Source: Sphingobacteriales bacterium
Lineage (GTDB): Bacteria; Bacteroidota; Bacteroidia; Chitinophagales; Chitinophagaceae
Direction of reading: 5' to 3'
NCBI GenBank assembly: GCA_004144185.1
Contig: SEFP01000001.1
Coordinates: 434,001-498,000 of the forward strand
DNA: 64,000 nucleotides
Part shown: piece by piece, positions 43,391 through 54,834 of the stretch
How the letters are laid out: the number at the start of each line of letters is the position of its first letter
Position numbering within the stretch: the first letter of the stretch is position 1
Program-made: the position numbers and the translations under genes
Notes under the pieces: model-generated
The model's database searches: none
Seen by the model: the letters and a program-made list of their open reading frames with translations, nothing else
What the model was told of the DNA's origin: nothing

Positions 43391-44971
43391 TTATTTCTTA
43401 AACTGTGGAACCAGATCCTGCACCAGCTTGGTCATTTTCGCCAGGCTGTCATCACTCAGACCACCTTTTTTAAAGTCGGCCAGTACGTCCGGAAGCTGCG
43501 CATCCATCTCACGGAGGAAGGTATCTTCAAACTCACGCACGCGGTTTACCGGTACGTCACGGAGCAGGTTGTTGGTACCCAGGTAGACGATAGCAACCTG
43601 CTGCTCTACGCGATACGGCGAGAACTGCCGCTGCTTCAGGATTTCTACGTTCCGGGCACCTTTATCGATTACGTTTTTAGTTGCGGCATCGAGGTCACCA
43701 CCAAATTTGGAAAACGCTTCCAGCTCCCGGTACAGGGCCTGGTCAAGCTTCAGCGTACCCGATACTTTCTTCATCGACTTGATCTGGGCGTTACCACCTA
43801 CGCGGCTTACCGAGATACCCACGTTGATGGCCGGACGGATACCAGATAGGAACAGGTTGCTTTCAAGGAAGATCTGACCGTCGGTGATCGAGATTACGTT
43901 GGTCGGGATGTATGCGGATACGTCACCGGCCTGTGTTTCAATGATCGGCAGGGCCGTCAAAGAACCACCACCTTTTACCAGATGCTTGATGCTCTGTGGC
44001 AGATCGTTCATGGTTTTGGCAATGCCATCATCATTGATCACCTTGGCAGCGCGCTCCAGCAAACGGCTGTGCAGGTAGAATACGTCACCCGGATAGGCTT
44101 CACGGCCCGGCGGACGGCGCAGCAACAGCGATACCTCACGGTAGGCCACAGCCTGCTTGGACAGATCATCATAGACAACCAGTGCCGGACGACCGGTATC
44201 CCGGAAGAACTCACCGATGGCAGCACCTGCAAACGGGGCGTAGAACTGAAGTGGAGCCGGCTCCGAAGCACCAGCAGCTACGATGGTGGTATACGCCATC
44301 GCACCGTTGTCTTCCAGCGTCTTCATCACCTGCGCAATGGTAGACGCTTTCTGACCGATCGCTACGTAGATGCAATACACCGGCTTGCCGGCTTCATAGA
44401 ATTCTTTCTGGTTGATGATGGCATCCAGGCAGATCGCGGTTTTACCGGTCTGACGGTCACCAATCACCAGTTCCCGCTGTCCACGGCCAATCGGAATCAT
44501 GGCGTCGATCGCTTTGATACCCGTTTGAAGCGGCTCTTTTACAGGCTCCCGGAACAGTACGCCCGGCGCTTTACGCTCGATCGGCATTTCATACAGTTCC
44601 CCTGTGATCGGGCCTTTACCGTCGATAGGAGTACCCAGTGTGTTTACCACGCGGCCAACCATGCCTTCGCCTACGTTAATAGACGCAATCTGCTTGGTCC
44701 GGCGCACTTTGGCACCTTCACGGATATTACCGGATTCACCCATCAATACCACCCCTACATTGTCTTCTTCCAGGTTCAGGGCAATCGCTTTTACGCCATT
44801 GTCAAACTGTACCAGCTCACCCTGACGTACGCTGCTCAGGCCATATACACGGGCAATACCATCGCCGATTTGCAGTACGGTGCCTACTTCCTCAAGGTTG
44901 TCGGCAGCGTCGAGTGAAGAAAGCTGCTGGCGAAGAATCGCCGATATTTCGTCCGGTTTAATGTCAACCAT
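43391..44971 (-). CDS. atpA: ATP synthase F1 subunit alpha
   Basis: The 526-residue alpha subunit of F-type ATP synthase. It carries the non-catalytic nucleotide site of the alpha3-beta3 hexamer. Walker A is GDRQTGKT. Other family blocks are ARVYGL near residue 35, [12 protein letters not shown] and [22 protein letters not shown]. The length is normal for Bacteroidota. It is the last gene of the operon atpB-E-F-H-A and is followed by a strong terminator, so gamma must be encoded elsewhere. No TTCCGGAA lies within the gene. Confidence 0.97.
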   Translation of the reverse strand: MVDIKPDEISAILRQQLSSLDAADNLEEVGTVLQIGDGIARVYGLSSVRQGELVQFDNGVKAIALNLEEDNVGVVLMGESGNIREGAKVRRTKQIASINVGEGMVGRVVNTLGTPIDGKGPITGELYEMPIERKAPGVLFREPVKEPLQTGIKAIDAMIPIGRGQRELVIGDRQTGKTAICLDAIINQKEFYEAGKPVYCIYVAIGQKASTIAQVMKTLEDNGAMAYTTIVAAGASEPAPLQFYAPFAGAAIGEFFRDTGRPALVVYDDLSKQAVAYREVSLLLRRPPGREAYPGDVFYLHSRLLERAAKVINDDGIAKTMNDLPQSIKHLVKGGGSLTALPIIETQAGDVSAYIPTNVISITDGQIFLESNLFLSGIRPAINVGISVSRVGGNAQIKSMKKVSGTLKLDQALYRELEAFSKFGGDLDAATKNVIDKGARNVEILKQRQFSPYRVEQQVAIVYLGTNNLLRDVPVNRVREFEDTFLREMDAQLPDVLADFKKGGLSDDSLAKMTKLVQDLVPQFKK

Positions 44972-45009
44972 TTCGAAGGAATATTAAAAGTTATCTGTAA
45001 AAATAAGGG

Positions 45010-45579
45010 TTAGTTAGACAGCACCTGCGAGATATACAGGTTGTCCTTGAATTGCTTACGCACTTCAGACAGGTCGCGGCGCACAGAAGCATCAATCATC
45101 TTGTCGCCCACTTCCAGTATAAACCCGCCGATGATCGACGGATCCACTTCGGTCTGAAATTCTACGGTATAGCCTGGTAAAGCGGCTTCTGCTTTCGCCT
45201 GAAGCGTTTGCTTCAGCTGGTCGTTGGCAGGGGTAGCCGTAATCAGTTTGGCGACCCGGATGCGCTTCAGTTCTTTGTACTGACTGATAAAGGAAGCGGT
45301 GATTTCCAGAAGCACTTTCTCCCGGCCTTTGGACGTCAGCAGGTGGATAAAGGCAATCGACAACGGCTGCACTTTACCTTCGAAGATGGCTTTCAGAACC
45401 GTGTTTTTCTTTTCCGCGTTGACAATCGGACTGCGCATCAGCTGAGCCAGTTCCGGAGTACCCGCAGTGGCGGATTGAATCAGCTGCATATCCTGAAGCA
45501 CCGAATCCAGCTGGTTCTGCTCCTGCGCCAAATCCAGCAGACTTTTGGCGTAACGGGAAGCAAGACGTGGGTTTTGCAT
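45010..45579 (-). CDS. atpH: ATP synthase F1 subunit delta
   Basis: The 189-residue delta (OSCP) subunit, linking the F1 head to the peripheral stalk. The N-terminal MQNPRLASRYAKSLLDLAQ and the C-terminal DPSIIGGFILEVGDKMIDASVRRDL blocks are diagnostic. It lies between atpF and atpA, 38 bases before atpA. Confidence 0.95.
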   Translation of the reverse strand: MQNPRLASRYAKSLLDLAQEQNQLDSVLQDMQLIQSATAGTPELAQLMRSPIVNAEKKNTVLKAIFEGKVQPLSIAFIHLLTSKGREKVLLEITASFISQYKELKRIRVAKLITATPANDQLKQTLQAKAEAALPGYTVEFQTEVDPSIIGGFILEVGDKMIDASVRRDLSEVRKQFKDNLYISQVLSN

Positions 45580-45700
45580 GAGGTTGATTTGAAGACGGGA
45601 GCATCTGACAAGGAGGAAGAAAGCACTTTTCGTCCGGAAATCGTTCAGATGCTCAGATCAGGTCGTTGATTAAGGGCGGTTCCATACGCCCGGCTTCAGA

Positions 45701-46195
45701 TTAGTTGAGGGTCAGTTCCTGTGCCAGATTCTGTGCAAAAGAGCTTTGAGCACTGTCGCTTTTCAGGTTATCACGCAGAATGCGTTCGGCAATCGTTACC
45801 GACAGCTGGCCGATTTCGTTGCGCACTTCCGTCATGGCTGCCAGCTTCTGGTGCTGAATCTGCGTACGGGCTTCTTCGATCATTTTATCGGCAACCGCTT
45901 TAGCTTCTGCTTTGGATTTGGCAACCATAGCATCACCGGCTTCCTTGGCTTCGCGCAGCAGCGTGGTACGCTCTTCGCGGGCCTGACGCAGCATGGTTTC
46001 GTTCTCGCTTTGCATCCGGGCCATCTCGGCACGCACTTTATCGGCCTGGGCGATCGAATCGGCAATGCCGCGCTCACGCTCTCCCAATCCTTTCAGGATC
46101 GGCTTCCAGGCAACCGCCCGCAGGATTACAAAAACAATCAGGAACGCTACCAGCGTCCATACAAATAAACCGAGTTCGGGGGTCAGCAGCTCCAT
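45701..46195 (-). CDS. atpF: ATP synthase F0 subunit b
   Basis: The 164-residue stalk subunit. One N-terminal membrane helix (LFVWTLVAFLIVFVILRAVAW) is followed by a long charged alpha-helix with heptad-like spacing that dimerises and binds delta. Order and length are typical. About 120 bases separate it from atpH and 190 bases from atpE, the latter gap holding a hairpin. Confidence 0.95.
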   Translation of the reverse strand: MELLTPELGLFVWTLVAFLIVFVILRAVAWKPILKGLGERERGIADSIAQADKVRAEMARMQSENETMLRQAREERTTLLREAKEAGDAMVAKSKAEAKAVADKMIEEARTQIQHQKLAAMTEVRNEIGQLSVTIAERILRDNLKSDSAQSSFAQNLAQELTLN

Positions 46196-46310
46196 AAAAA
46201 CGTAAAATTCTAAATGCGGTTAAACAGGTGGGGAATGAGGTGCCTGGGGAGGCGGTTTTCTTTTTCTTTTTTCGACTTCTGTGGGGTCTTAAATCCCGAA
46301 TGAAAGCAAA

Positions 46311-46350
46311 AGAGACAGCGCCCGTTGCCCTCTGCGTGGGGCGCTGTTTC
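46311..46350 (-). terminator. Attenuator-like hairpin between atpE and atpF
   Basis: A 9-bp stem (46315-46323 with 46339-46347) and 15-base loop, followed on the minus strand by the weakly U-rich CTCTTTTGC. Partial termination or RNA protection here could raise c-subunit output over the distal genes. Confidence 0.55.
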
Positions 46351-46385
46351 TTTAAATGCTTTGGAGGTTCTTCTCCGGCAGAGCC

Positions 46386-47964
<1,579 letters not shown>

Positions 47965-48026
47965 AAAGGTCTTCAGGCTCGTTTTCAGAAGGCATTTTAA
48001 AATAATACTCCCCCTGAAATTTTGCG

Positions 48027-48034
48027 CAAAGGTA
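48027..48034 (-). promoter_or_regulatory. -7 box of the atp operon
   Basis: Exact minus-strand TACCTTTG, 63 bases before the atpB ATG. It is the only consensus box between the operon and the gene upstream. Confidence 0.6.
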
Positions 48035-48199
48035 ACAGTCTGCCGCTGAAAAAAAGAAACCTGTTTTGAACCCTGTTGAAGACCCTCCAAAAGAAGAGAC
48101 CGGTATGACCAAACAGCCCTTTCAGATAAGCGCCATTTTTACTGGCTTTAATCCCTGCTTATCTTAGTTTTCCGGAATGAAACACCTGCGGAATAAAGC

Positions 48200-51160
48200 T
48201 TACCGCTTCACTACCGGCAGGCCAAAGGCTTCGTAAATCCGGTCCTGCGCTTCGGTACGTACGCCCAGCTTGGTAATCAATCCGTTCTCCGCACTGGGGT
48301 GTACCCGGTTGGATAAAAAAACGAATACGATTCCTGTTTCCGGATCGGCCCAGGCACAGGTACCGGTAAATCCGGTGTGTCCAAAGGTCTGCGCGCTGCA
48401 CCGGTCCGAAGTCGTTACGGCATTGGTGCCCCGCTCTGGTTTGTCGAACCCCAGTCCACGCCGCGAAGCAGTTGATCCATATCCGGTAAATCGTTCCACG
48501 GTTTCAGCCTTAAAATAGCGCTTGCCCTTGTACGTACCGCCATTCAGCAGCATCTGAAAAATCACGGCCACCTCATCTGCCGTCGAAAAAATGCCGGCAT
48601 GACCCGCAACACCACCCAACATGGCTGCACCCTGATCGTGAACAGTGCCCCAGACCAGATTGCCGCGCCAGAGCTGATCATTTTCAGTTGGTGCAATCTC
48701 GGTTTTGGTAAAGCGCGCCAGTGGATTATAACCGGTGCGCTGCAATCCCAGCGGACCGTAAAAGGTCTCTTGCAGGTATTGCGGCATCGGTTTTCCGGAA
48801 ATCTGCTCTACAATGGCCCATAAAAAGTAATAGTCATTATCGCTGTATACATATTTACCAGCCGGTCCCAGCTTAGAGGCGTAGATGGCGTCCCAGAGGG
48901 TATCGCGGTAGTCGTTCCGGATAAACAATCCCTCACTGACCTGCAGATCAAAGCCTTTTTGACGGCTGTTGCGATACGCCCTGGCGTCTTTGGATTTGGT
49001 CGAATCCAGCGTTTCTTTCCAAAAGGGAATGTACGCGACCAGTCCGGCCCGGTGTAGCAACAGATCGCGCACCCGGATGGCCGCCTTATCCGTTCCACGA
49101 GCCCTAGGCAAATACTGACCAATGGTGCCGTCGATCGACAGTTTTCCGTCTTCAGTCAGCTTCATCACAGCCAAAGTCGTTGCCAGCACTTTCGTCAACG
49201 AGGCCACGTCATAAATCGTGTTCCGGGTCACCGGAGGCGCTGCCGGACCATACGTGGTCTTACCAAAAGCATTGTCGTAAAATACTTTTCCATTCCGCGC
49301 AGCCAGCACCCGGCACCCCGGAAACGCACCGCGGCCAATGGCAGATCCAATCAGTTGACTCAGTACAGTCAGTTTGGGTGGATCGGTCACACCAGCTTCG
49401 TCGTAGGAGCCGGGGACCAGCTCAGCCGGCGACCCGCTTTTAGGCATGGGAATGACTCCTGTCTTGGGTGGCAGGATGGCACCGGTTTTCACTTCCGGAC
49501 ACGGCGTTACCGGCAACCGGCCTTTGGTACCGGTTCGTCCCAGAATGACGCTCGCCACCGCCCGCTGACTGAACGAATCGTCTTCATAGGTGACCAGTCC
49601 ACTTCCAATCCGGCACAGGTCCTTGATGGCGTACGCATTGCCACCGATCACCAGCAGCACTTTGCTTTCGCTTTGTACTTTTTGCAGAAACGCCATCGCA
49701 CCGGCATCGAGTCCGTAATTGTTGGCCGGTGTCCAGCCAATGCCGTGTACGCCTACGATCACTGCATCGTACCGATCCAGATTCCGGAACAGTTCATTGG
49801 CGGTGGCTTCAGTGCTGCCTTTGGGCAACCAGCGGGCTTCCAATCCGGCTCCAAGACTGTCTTTGAGTGCCTGAAACAAGGCATTGGGTCCGGCAGCATT
49901 CACACCAATGTACCCTACCCGGCTGCCTTTTTGCCGGATCGTGGTCAAAGACCGGTTGCTGGAACCGATTACGGTCACCGCTGCGGCAGAGGCTTCTGTA
50001 CGCAATTGCGCCGTACTCCGGTTGAGATCTTCGGTAATGCCCACTGTAGAGATGGGGGTGAAGGACGTTAGCCCAGCCCGGTGCTTGGCGGCCAGGATTT
50101 TCTTCACCGAAGTTTCGAGACGGGCTGCACTGATCCGTCCGTCTTTCATAGCACTTTCTATGGCCGCGATCGCAGCCGGTACATCCTGCGAAAACAACAA
50201 CACATCGTTGCCGGCCAGAAACGCTTTCAGATCGACCTCTCCCGGTGCAAAATATTTGGCAACGCCCTCCATATTCAGTGCGTCTGTGAACACCAACCCG
50301 GAAAAGCCTAAGTCTTTTTTCAGAACCTGCGTAATGGTACTATACGAGAGGGTTGTCGGGATTTTGGGACTTTTCTCCAGCGCCGGCACCTCCAGATGCG
50401 CTACCATCACGCTCTGCACACCGGCCTCAATCAGCTTCCGGAACGGATAAAACTCAGTGCTGTCCAGCGAGGCGCGGCTTTCGGAGATTACCGGCAAATC
50501 CTTGTGTGAATCCACGCTGGTATTGCCATGACCCGGAAAATGCTTGGCACAGGCCATGATGCTGTTATTTTGAAGCCCGCGCATATACGCAATGCCCATA
50601 CGGGACACCTCATATTTATTTTCGCCAAACGACCGGGTATTAATAACCGGATTGTCCGGATTGTTGTTCACATCTACATCTGGCGCAAAATTGACATGAA
50701 CGCCCAGTCGCTTGCACTGAAGCGCAATCGCGGTTCCGATCCGGTACATCAGGGCCGTATCACGGGTAGCACCCAGCAGCATCTGACGCGGATAATTCTG
50801 TACGCTATCGAGCCGCATGCCCAGGCCCCACTCAGCATCCATAGCCAGTAACAATGGCACAGGAGCCAGTTTTTGGTATTTATTGGTCAGTACCGCCTGC
50901 CGCACGGGTCCACCCTGCATAAAGATGAGCCCGCCAACACTTCCGGAAGCGACCAGCGAGGTCACTTTTTCATCGTTCATGTTTTTACCACCGCTGTACG
51001 CAGCAATCATAAACAACTGGCCGATCCGCTCGCGCGGGGTCAGTCGCTTGTAGACGCTGTCGGCCCAGTATTGGGGACTATTGTGGGGCAACGGCTGTGC
51101 CGTACCGGCCAGGCCGTTAAAAAGAAGGCAAAAAAGGGAGATTAAACGCAGGTAGGGCAT
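48200..51160 (-). CDS. Glycoside hydrolase family 3 fused to a beta-lactamase-like serine hydrolase
   Basis: A 986-residue exported protein. After a signal peptide (to about residue 21) comes a NagZ-like glycoside hydrolase family 3 beta-N-acetylglucosaminidase domain with GHGNTSVDSHKDLP (the catalytic His loop) and FTDALNMEGV (nucleophile Asp), then a GH3 C-terminal domain. From about residue 600 there is a class C beta-lactamase/DD-peptidase fold with SLTK (SxxK), YSDNDYY (YxN) and HTGFTG motifs. The two halves probably cut murein sugar and peptide bonds in the periplasm. The fusion is known in Bacteroidota. It is divergent from mutL. Confidence 0.92.
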   Translation of the reverse strand: MPYLRLISLFCLLFNGLAGTAQPLPHNSPQYWADSVYKRLTPRERIGQLFMIAAYSGGKNMNDEKVTSLVASGSVGGLIFMQGGPVRQAVLTNKYQKLAPVPLLLAMDAEWGLGMRLDSVQNYPRQMLLGATRDTALMYRIGTAIALQCKRLGVHVNFAPDVDVNNNPDNPVINTRSFGENKYEVSRMGIAYMRGLQNNSIMACAKHFPGHGNTSVDSHKDLPVISESRASLDSTEFYPFRKLIEAGVQSVMVAHLEVPALEKSPKIPTTLSYSTITQVLKKDLGFSGLVFTDALNMEGVAKYFAPGEVDLKAFLAGNDVLLFSQDVPAAIAAIESAMKDGRISAARLETSVKKILAAKHRAGLTSFTPISTVGITEDLNRSTAQLRTEASAAAVTVIGSSNRSLTTIRQKGSRVGYIGVNAAGPNALFQALKDSLGAGLEARWLPKGSTEATANELFRNLDRYDAVIVGVHGIGWTPANNYGLDAGAMAFLQKVQSESKVLLVIGGNAYAIKDLCRIGSGLVTYEDDSFSQRAVASVILGRTGTKGRLPVTPCPEVKTGAILPPKTGVIPMPKSGSPAELVPGSYDEAGVTDPPKLTVLSQLIGSAIGRGAFPGCRVLAARNGKVFYDNAFGKTTYGPAAPPVTRNTIYDVASLTKVLATTLAVMKLTEDGKLSIDGTIGQYLPRARGTDKAAIRVRDLLLHRAGLVAYIPFWKETLDSTKSKDARAYRNSRQKGFDLQVSEGLFIRNDYRDTLWDAIYASKLGPAGKYVYSDNDYYFLWAIVEQISGKPMPQYLQETFYGPLGLQRTGYNPLARFTKTEIAPTENDQLWRGNLVWGTVHDQGAAMLGGVAGHAGIFSTADEVAVIFQMLLNGGTYKGKRYFKAETVERFTGYGSTASRRGLGFDKPERGTNAVTTSDRCSAQTFGHTGFTGTCAWADPETGIVFVFLSNRVHPSAENGLITKLGVRTEAQDRIYEAFGLPVVKR

Positions 51161-51165
51161 CTTCG

Positions 51166-51173
51166 CAAAAATA
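51166..51173 (-). promoter_or_regulatory. -7 box of the GH3/beta-lactamase gene
   Basis: Exact minus-strand TATTTTTG ending five bases before the ATG at 51160. Confidence 0.65.
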
Positions 51174-51192
51174 GGGCTCCCCTTCTTGGACG

Positions 51193-51200
51193 TACCTTTG
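51193..51200 (+). promoter_or_regulatory. -7 box of mutL
   Basis: Exact TACCTTTG, 23 bases before the GTG start. The two divergent -7 boxes are only 19 bases apart. Confidence 0.65.
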
Positions 51201-51223
51201 CCGCCTGTTAATATTGATTTACT

Positions 51224-53065
51224 GTGGCGGACGTTATTCGATTACTTTCTGATCATCTGGCCAACCAGATTGCTGCCGGTGAGGTGGTTCAACGACCTGC
51301 TTCGGCGGTGAAGGAACTGCTTGAAAATGCTATTGATGCCGGCGCGCAGAATATCCAGTTGATCCTGAAAGATGCCGGTAAAGAACTGATTCAGGTGGTG
51401 GATGACGGCTCCGGTATGAGTATGACCGATGCCCGGATGGCTTTTGAACGTCATGCTACCTCCAAGATCCGGACTATTGAAGATTTATTCCGCATCCGGA
51501 CCATGGGCTTCCGGGGAGAAGCACTCGCTTCGCTGGCCGCGGTAGCGCAGGTCGAGCTCAAAACGCGCCGTGAAGAAGACACCAACGGCACCCGCCTTCT
51601 CGTAGAGGCGACCGAAGTCAAAACGCAGGAACCCTGTGCCACACCGGTTGGCAGCAGCCTGGCGGTTAAAAATCTGTTTTACAATGTGCCCGCCCGCCGG
51701 CATTTCCTGAAGGCGACCAGCACCGAAATGCGCCATGTGGTTGAGGAATTTACCCGGGTGGCGATGGCCTATCCGGAAATTTCGTTCCGGCTGTATCACA
51801 ATAGTGTCGAGCAGTTCCGCCTGGAAAAAGGATCGTCTAAAGCCCGGATCGTGGATTTGCTCGGTGCCGGGTCAGCCAAGAACCTGGTGCCGGTCGAAGA
51901 AGATCTGGATTTCCTTAAAATCCGCGGTTTTATCGGCAAACCTGAAGTATCGGCCCGGACCCGGGGCAACCAGTTTTTCTTTGTCAACGGCCGGTTTGTT
52001 CGAAGCCCGTTTTTGAATCATGCCGTAACAACGGCGTATGGTGCACTGCTGCCCAAAGAAGTATTTCCGTTCTATGTGCTGTTTCTGGATATCGATCCCA
52101 AGCGGGTAGATGTAAATGTGCATCCAACCAAGCAGGAAGTGAAGTTTGAAGATGAGAAATTGCTGTATCAGTACCTGCAGGCAACGGTAAAACATGCGCT
52201 TGCCAAGTTCAACATCACGCCTTCACTGGATTTTACCGAAGAAGCCAACGACCCGACTGCACTGGACGCCTTCACGGCTCCGCTAACCGACGAGCGCATT
52301 GCAACCATTCAGCAGAGCCCGCTGGCGCAGTCGTTTGCGATCAACCACCGCGAGGAGAAACCAAGTCGTGCGTCCATCGGTGCAACCATGCAGTACTGGA
52401 AAGATCATTTTGAAGAAGCCAGTACCTTGCCTTCCGAAGTGGAGGTACCGACCCCGACCCCGTTGATTCCGGAAGCAGCCCTGCCATCGCTACCGGTTTC
52501 CGGAAGCCGTAGTGCCTTTCAGGTTCAGGGACTGTACCTGATTACAAACGTCAAATCGGGGGTGCTAATCATTCACATCCGGCGTGCGCAGGAGCGGCTG
52601 CTGTTTGAACGGCTGGCCCGCACCTTTTCGTCGGGTGGAGTTGCATCCCAGCAATTATTGTTTCCCATTGCCATGGAATTTACAGCCGCCGATGTTCCGC
52701 TGGTTCAGGAAGCCATTCCGGGTCTGGCTCAGTTAGGGTTTGAGATCAACGCTCTGGGGCCACGCTCGTTTTCCATTCAGGGCGTTCCGGTGCACCTGCC
52801 CAGCGGCGAGGAGCGCATGGTGATTGAAGATGTACTGGAAGAGCTGAAAAATGCCAGCACAGGCACAGGCATCACCCGCACGGAGCGCCTTCTGACGACC
52901 GTAGCCCGCCGGTTGGCGCACAGTGTTCCAACGCCCCGGCAGCCGGAAGAGCTACAGGCGTTGATTGAGGAACTGTTCGCTTGTCCGCAACCTGAATTTA
53001 CCCCGGGCGGTAAAGTGATTTCCAGGATTCTGGATCAGAATGACCTCGAAGGGTTATTTGGATAA
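51224..53065 (+). CDS. mutL: DNA mismatch repair protein MutL
   Basis: A 613-residue mismatch-repair protein that couples MutS to downstream steps. The GHKL ATPase is intact: IAAGEVVQRPASAVKELLENAIDAGA, DDGSGM, HATSKI and GFRGEALAS, with a KQEVKFEDE transducer end. The C-terminal dimerisation domain lacks the DQHA(x)2E(x)4E endonuclease motif; the aligned stretch near residues 446-458 reads LIIHIRRAQERLLFE. It starts at the GTG at 51224, which gives the family N-terminus MADVIRLL. It is convergent with gltX. Confidence 0.96.
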   Translation: MADVIRLLSDHLANQIAAGEVVQRPASAVKELLENAIDAGAQNIQLILKDAGKELIQVVDDGSGMSMTDARMAFERHATSKIRTIEDLFRIRTMGFRGEALASLAAVAQVELKTRREEDTNGTRLLVEATEVKTQEPCATPVGSSLAVKNLFYNVPARRHFLKATSTEMRHVVEEFTRVAMAYPEISFRLYHNSVEQFRLEKGSSKARIVDLLGAGSAKNLVPVEEDLDFLKIRGFIGKPEVSARTRGNQFFFVNGRFVRSPFLNHAVTTAYGALLPKEVFPFYVLFLDIDPKRVDVNVHPTKQEVKFEDEKLLYQYLQATVKHALAKFNITPSLDFTEEANDPTALDAFTAPLTDERIATIQQSPLAQSFAINHREEKPSRASIGATMQYWKDHFEEASTLPSEVEVPTPTPLIPEAALPSLPVSGSRSAFQVQGLYLITNVKSGVLIIHIRRAQERLLFERLARTFSSGGVASQQLLFPIAMEFTAADVPLVQEAIPGLAQLGFEINALGPRSFSIQGVPVHLPSGEERMVIEDVLEELKNASTGTGITRTERLLTTVARRLAHSVPTPRQPEELQALIEELFACPQPEFTPGGKVISRILDQNDLEGLFG

Positions 53066-53100
53066 AAAAACGCTTCCGGAAGGGCATCTTCCGGAAGCGT
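53063..53100 (-). terminator. gltX terminator built from two TTCCGGAA copies
   Basis: A 12-bp stem (53070-53081 with 53089-53100), each arm containing a complete TTCCGGAA, followed on the minus strand by seven T residues. It ends gltX. Confidence 0.9.
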
Positions 53101-53155
53101 CTCAGTAGCATGAGCCTACTTCTAGTATTAGTTTACTTCGGCCCTTGAGTCGAGA

Positions 53156-54685
53156 TTAGCTGAGCAGGTTGCGTACGGTTCGGATACGGGCTGCCGCTTC
53201 CGGACCACCGATATGCGACAGGATAAAAAACAGATCGGGGCCAAATTTGCCGCCGACCAGCATCACGCGTAACGGCAGCATGGCTTCTCCTTTCTTAATT
53301 CCGGCAGCCGCAAGAGCCGCTTCAAAACCGGCAGCGGCTTCGCTTTCGGTTAGTGTAGGCTGCGCTTCCAGAACAGTCGCATAGCTTTCAAAAAAGGCAG
53401 CAGCTTTATCGGTCCATTTGGCGCGCAGGGCATCGGCATCCGGTGCTTCCGGCGCCTGGAAGAAAAAGCGACACTGCTCGTAGAAGTCGCTGAGCAAGTG
53501 ACAGCGTTCCTTGATCACCGGCAGTACTTTCAGCAGATCGGCGTCACTGGCCTGTAACCCGCTGGTCTCCAGAAATGGTTTTACGTTCGCCACCAGATCG
53601 GCATCCGACAATTTAAGCAGGTGCTGCTGATTGACCCACTTGGCTTTTTCGTAGTCAAACACAGCGCCGGAAGCCGCTACACGGTCGAGTGAGAACTTGG
53701 CTATCAGTTCCGGAAGCGTAAAGATTTCGTCGCCGCTGCCATCGTTCCAGCCCAGGAGTGCCAGACTGTTCAGGAATGCTTCCGGTAAGAATCCACGTTC
53801 GCGGAAGCCTTCGGTTGGTTCACCTGTTTTCGGATCGGTCCAGTTCATGGCAAAAATCGGGAAGCCATATTTGGCACCATGCCGCTTAGACAGCTTGGCG
53901 CCATCCGGACCAAGAATCAAAGGCAAATGTGCCCACTGCGGCATCTGAGCGTTCCAGCCCAGCGCCTCCCACAAAAACACATGCACCGGAGCTGATGGCA
54001 GCCACTCTTCGCCCCGGAAGGCGTGTGTAATCTCCATTAGGTAATCATCTACCACGACGGCCAGGTGATAGGTTGGCATTCCGTCACGTTTCAGTAGGAC
54101 TTTATCATCGACCAGTGCCAGATCGAATCGTACTTCACCACGAACCGCATCGTTGAAAGCCACCGTTCCGGAAGAAGGCATTTTGACGCGCACTACATAA
54201 GGCGTACCATCATCCAGCAACGTCTGGGTTGCTTCGGCACCGAGCGACAGCGAGTTGCGCATCTGCATCCGCGTGTGCCGGTCGTATTGTGGGGAAGGAT
54301 TGTCAGCGGTTTTGAACGTTTCACGCATGGCGTCCAGTTCTTCCGGGGTATCGAAAGCATAGTACGCATGTCCGGATTCGATGAGCAGATCGGCATACTG
54401 CCAATAGTCGGATTTACGCTCGCTCTGGCGATACGGGCCGTATAGACCGGGTTTTGCCACGCTTTCATCAGGACTGAGGCCACACCATTCGAGACAGTTG
54501 AGGATGTACTCCTCGGCGCCCGTTACAAAACGGGTCTGGTCGGTGTCTTCGATGCGCAACACGAAGGTGCCGTTGTGCTGGCGGGCAAACAGATAATTGT
54601 ACAGCACTGTGCGCACACCACCGAGGTGCAGGCCGCCGGTAGGGGAAGGTGCAAAACGCACCCGAACAGGACGTGAATCAGTCAT
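53156..54685 (-). CDS. gltX: Glutamyl-tRNA synthetase
   Basis: A 509-residue class I aminoacyl-tRNA synthetase that charges tRNA-Glu. The HIGH-type motif is in PSPTGGLHLGG, the LRIEDTDQTR block follows, and the KMSKS equivalent is KLSKRHG near residue 268. The C-terminal anticodon-binding helical region is complete. A TACCTTCG box lies about 18 bases upstream of the ATG. It ends in a HIP-containing terminator. Confidence 0.97.
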   Translation of the reverse strand: MTDSRPVRVRFAPSPTGGLHLGGVRTVLYNYLFARQHNGTFVLRIEDTDQTRFVTGAEEYILNCLEWCGLSPDESVAKPGLYGPYRQSERKSDYWQYADLLIESGHAYYAFDTPEELDAMRETFKTADNPSPQYDRHTRMQMRNSLSLGAEATQTLLDDGTPYVVRVKMPSSGTVAFNDAVRGEVRFDLALVDDKVLLKRDGMPTYHLAVVVDDYLMEITHAFRGEEWLPSAPVHVFLWEALGWNAQMPQWAHLPLILGPDGAKLSKRHGAKYGFPIFAMNWTDPKTGEPTEGFRERGFLPEAFLNSLALLGWNDGSGDEIFTLPELIAKFSLDRVAASGAVFDYEKAKWVNQQHLLKLSDADLVANVKPFLETSGLQASDADLLKVLPVIKERCHLLSDFYEQCRFFFQAPEAPDADALRAKWTDKAAAFFESYATVLEAQPTLTESEAAAGFEAALAAAGIKKGEAMLPLRVMLVGGKFGPDLFFILSHIGGPEAAARIRTVRNLLS

Positions 54686-54772
54686 AAAAGTTCCGGAAAG
54701 GGAAGCGAAGGTAGGACGTGGTCGAAGAGTGGATACCCGTCGAAAAAGGAAACTCCCGCAAGGCCAAAACGC

Positions 54773-54807
54773 AAAAAAGCCTTTCCGGATAAGGGAAAGG
54801 CTTTTTT
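54773..54807. terminator. Bidirectional terminator
   Basis: A 14-bp stem (54773-54786 with 54794-54807) with A and T runs on its two ends. On the minus strand it serves the outer-membrane protein gene and insulates gltX. Confidence 0.9.
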
Positions 54808-54834
54808 AGCAGGCTTTTGGAAAAGCAATGCAAC

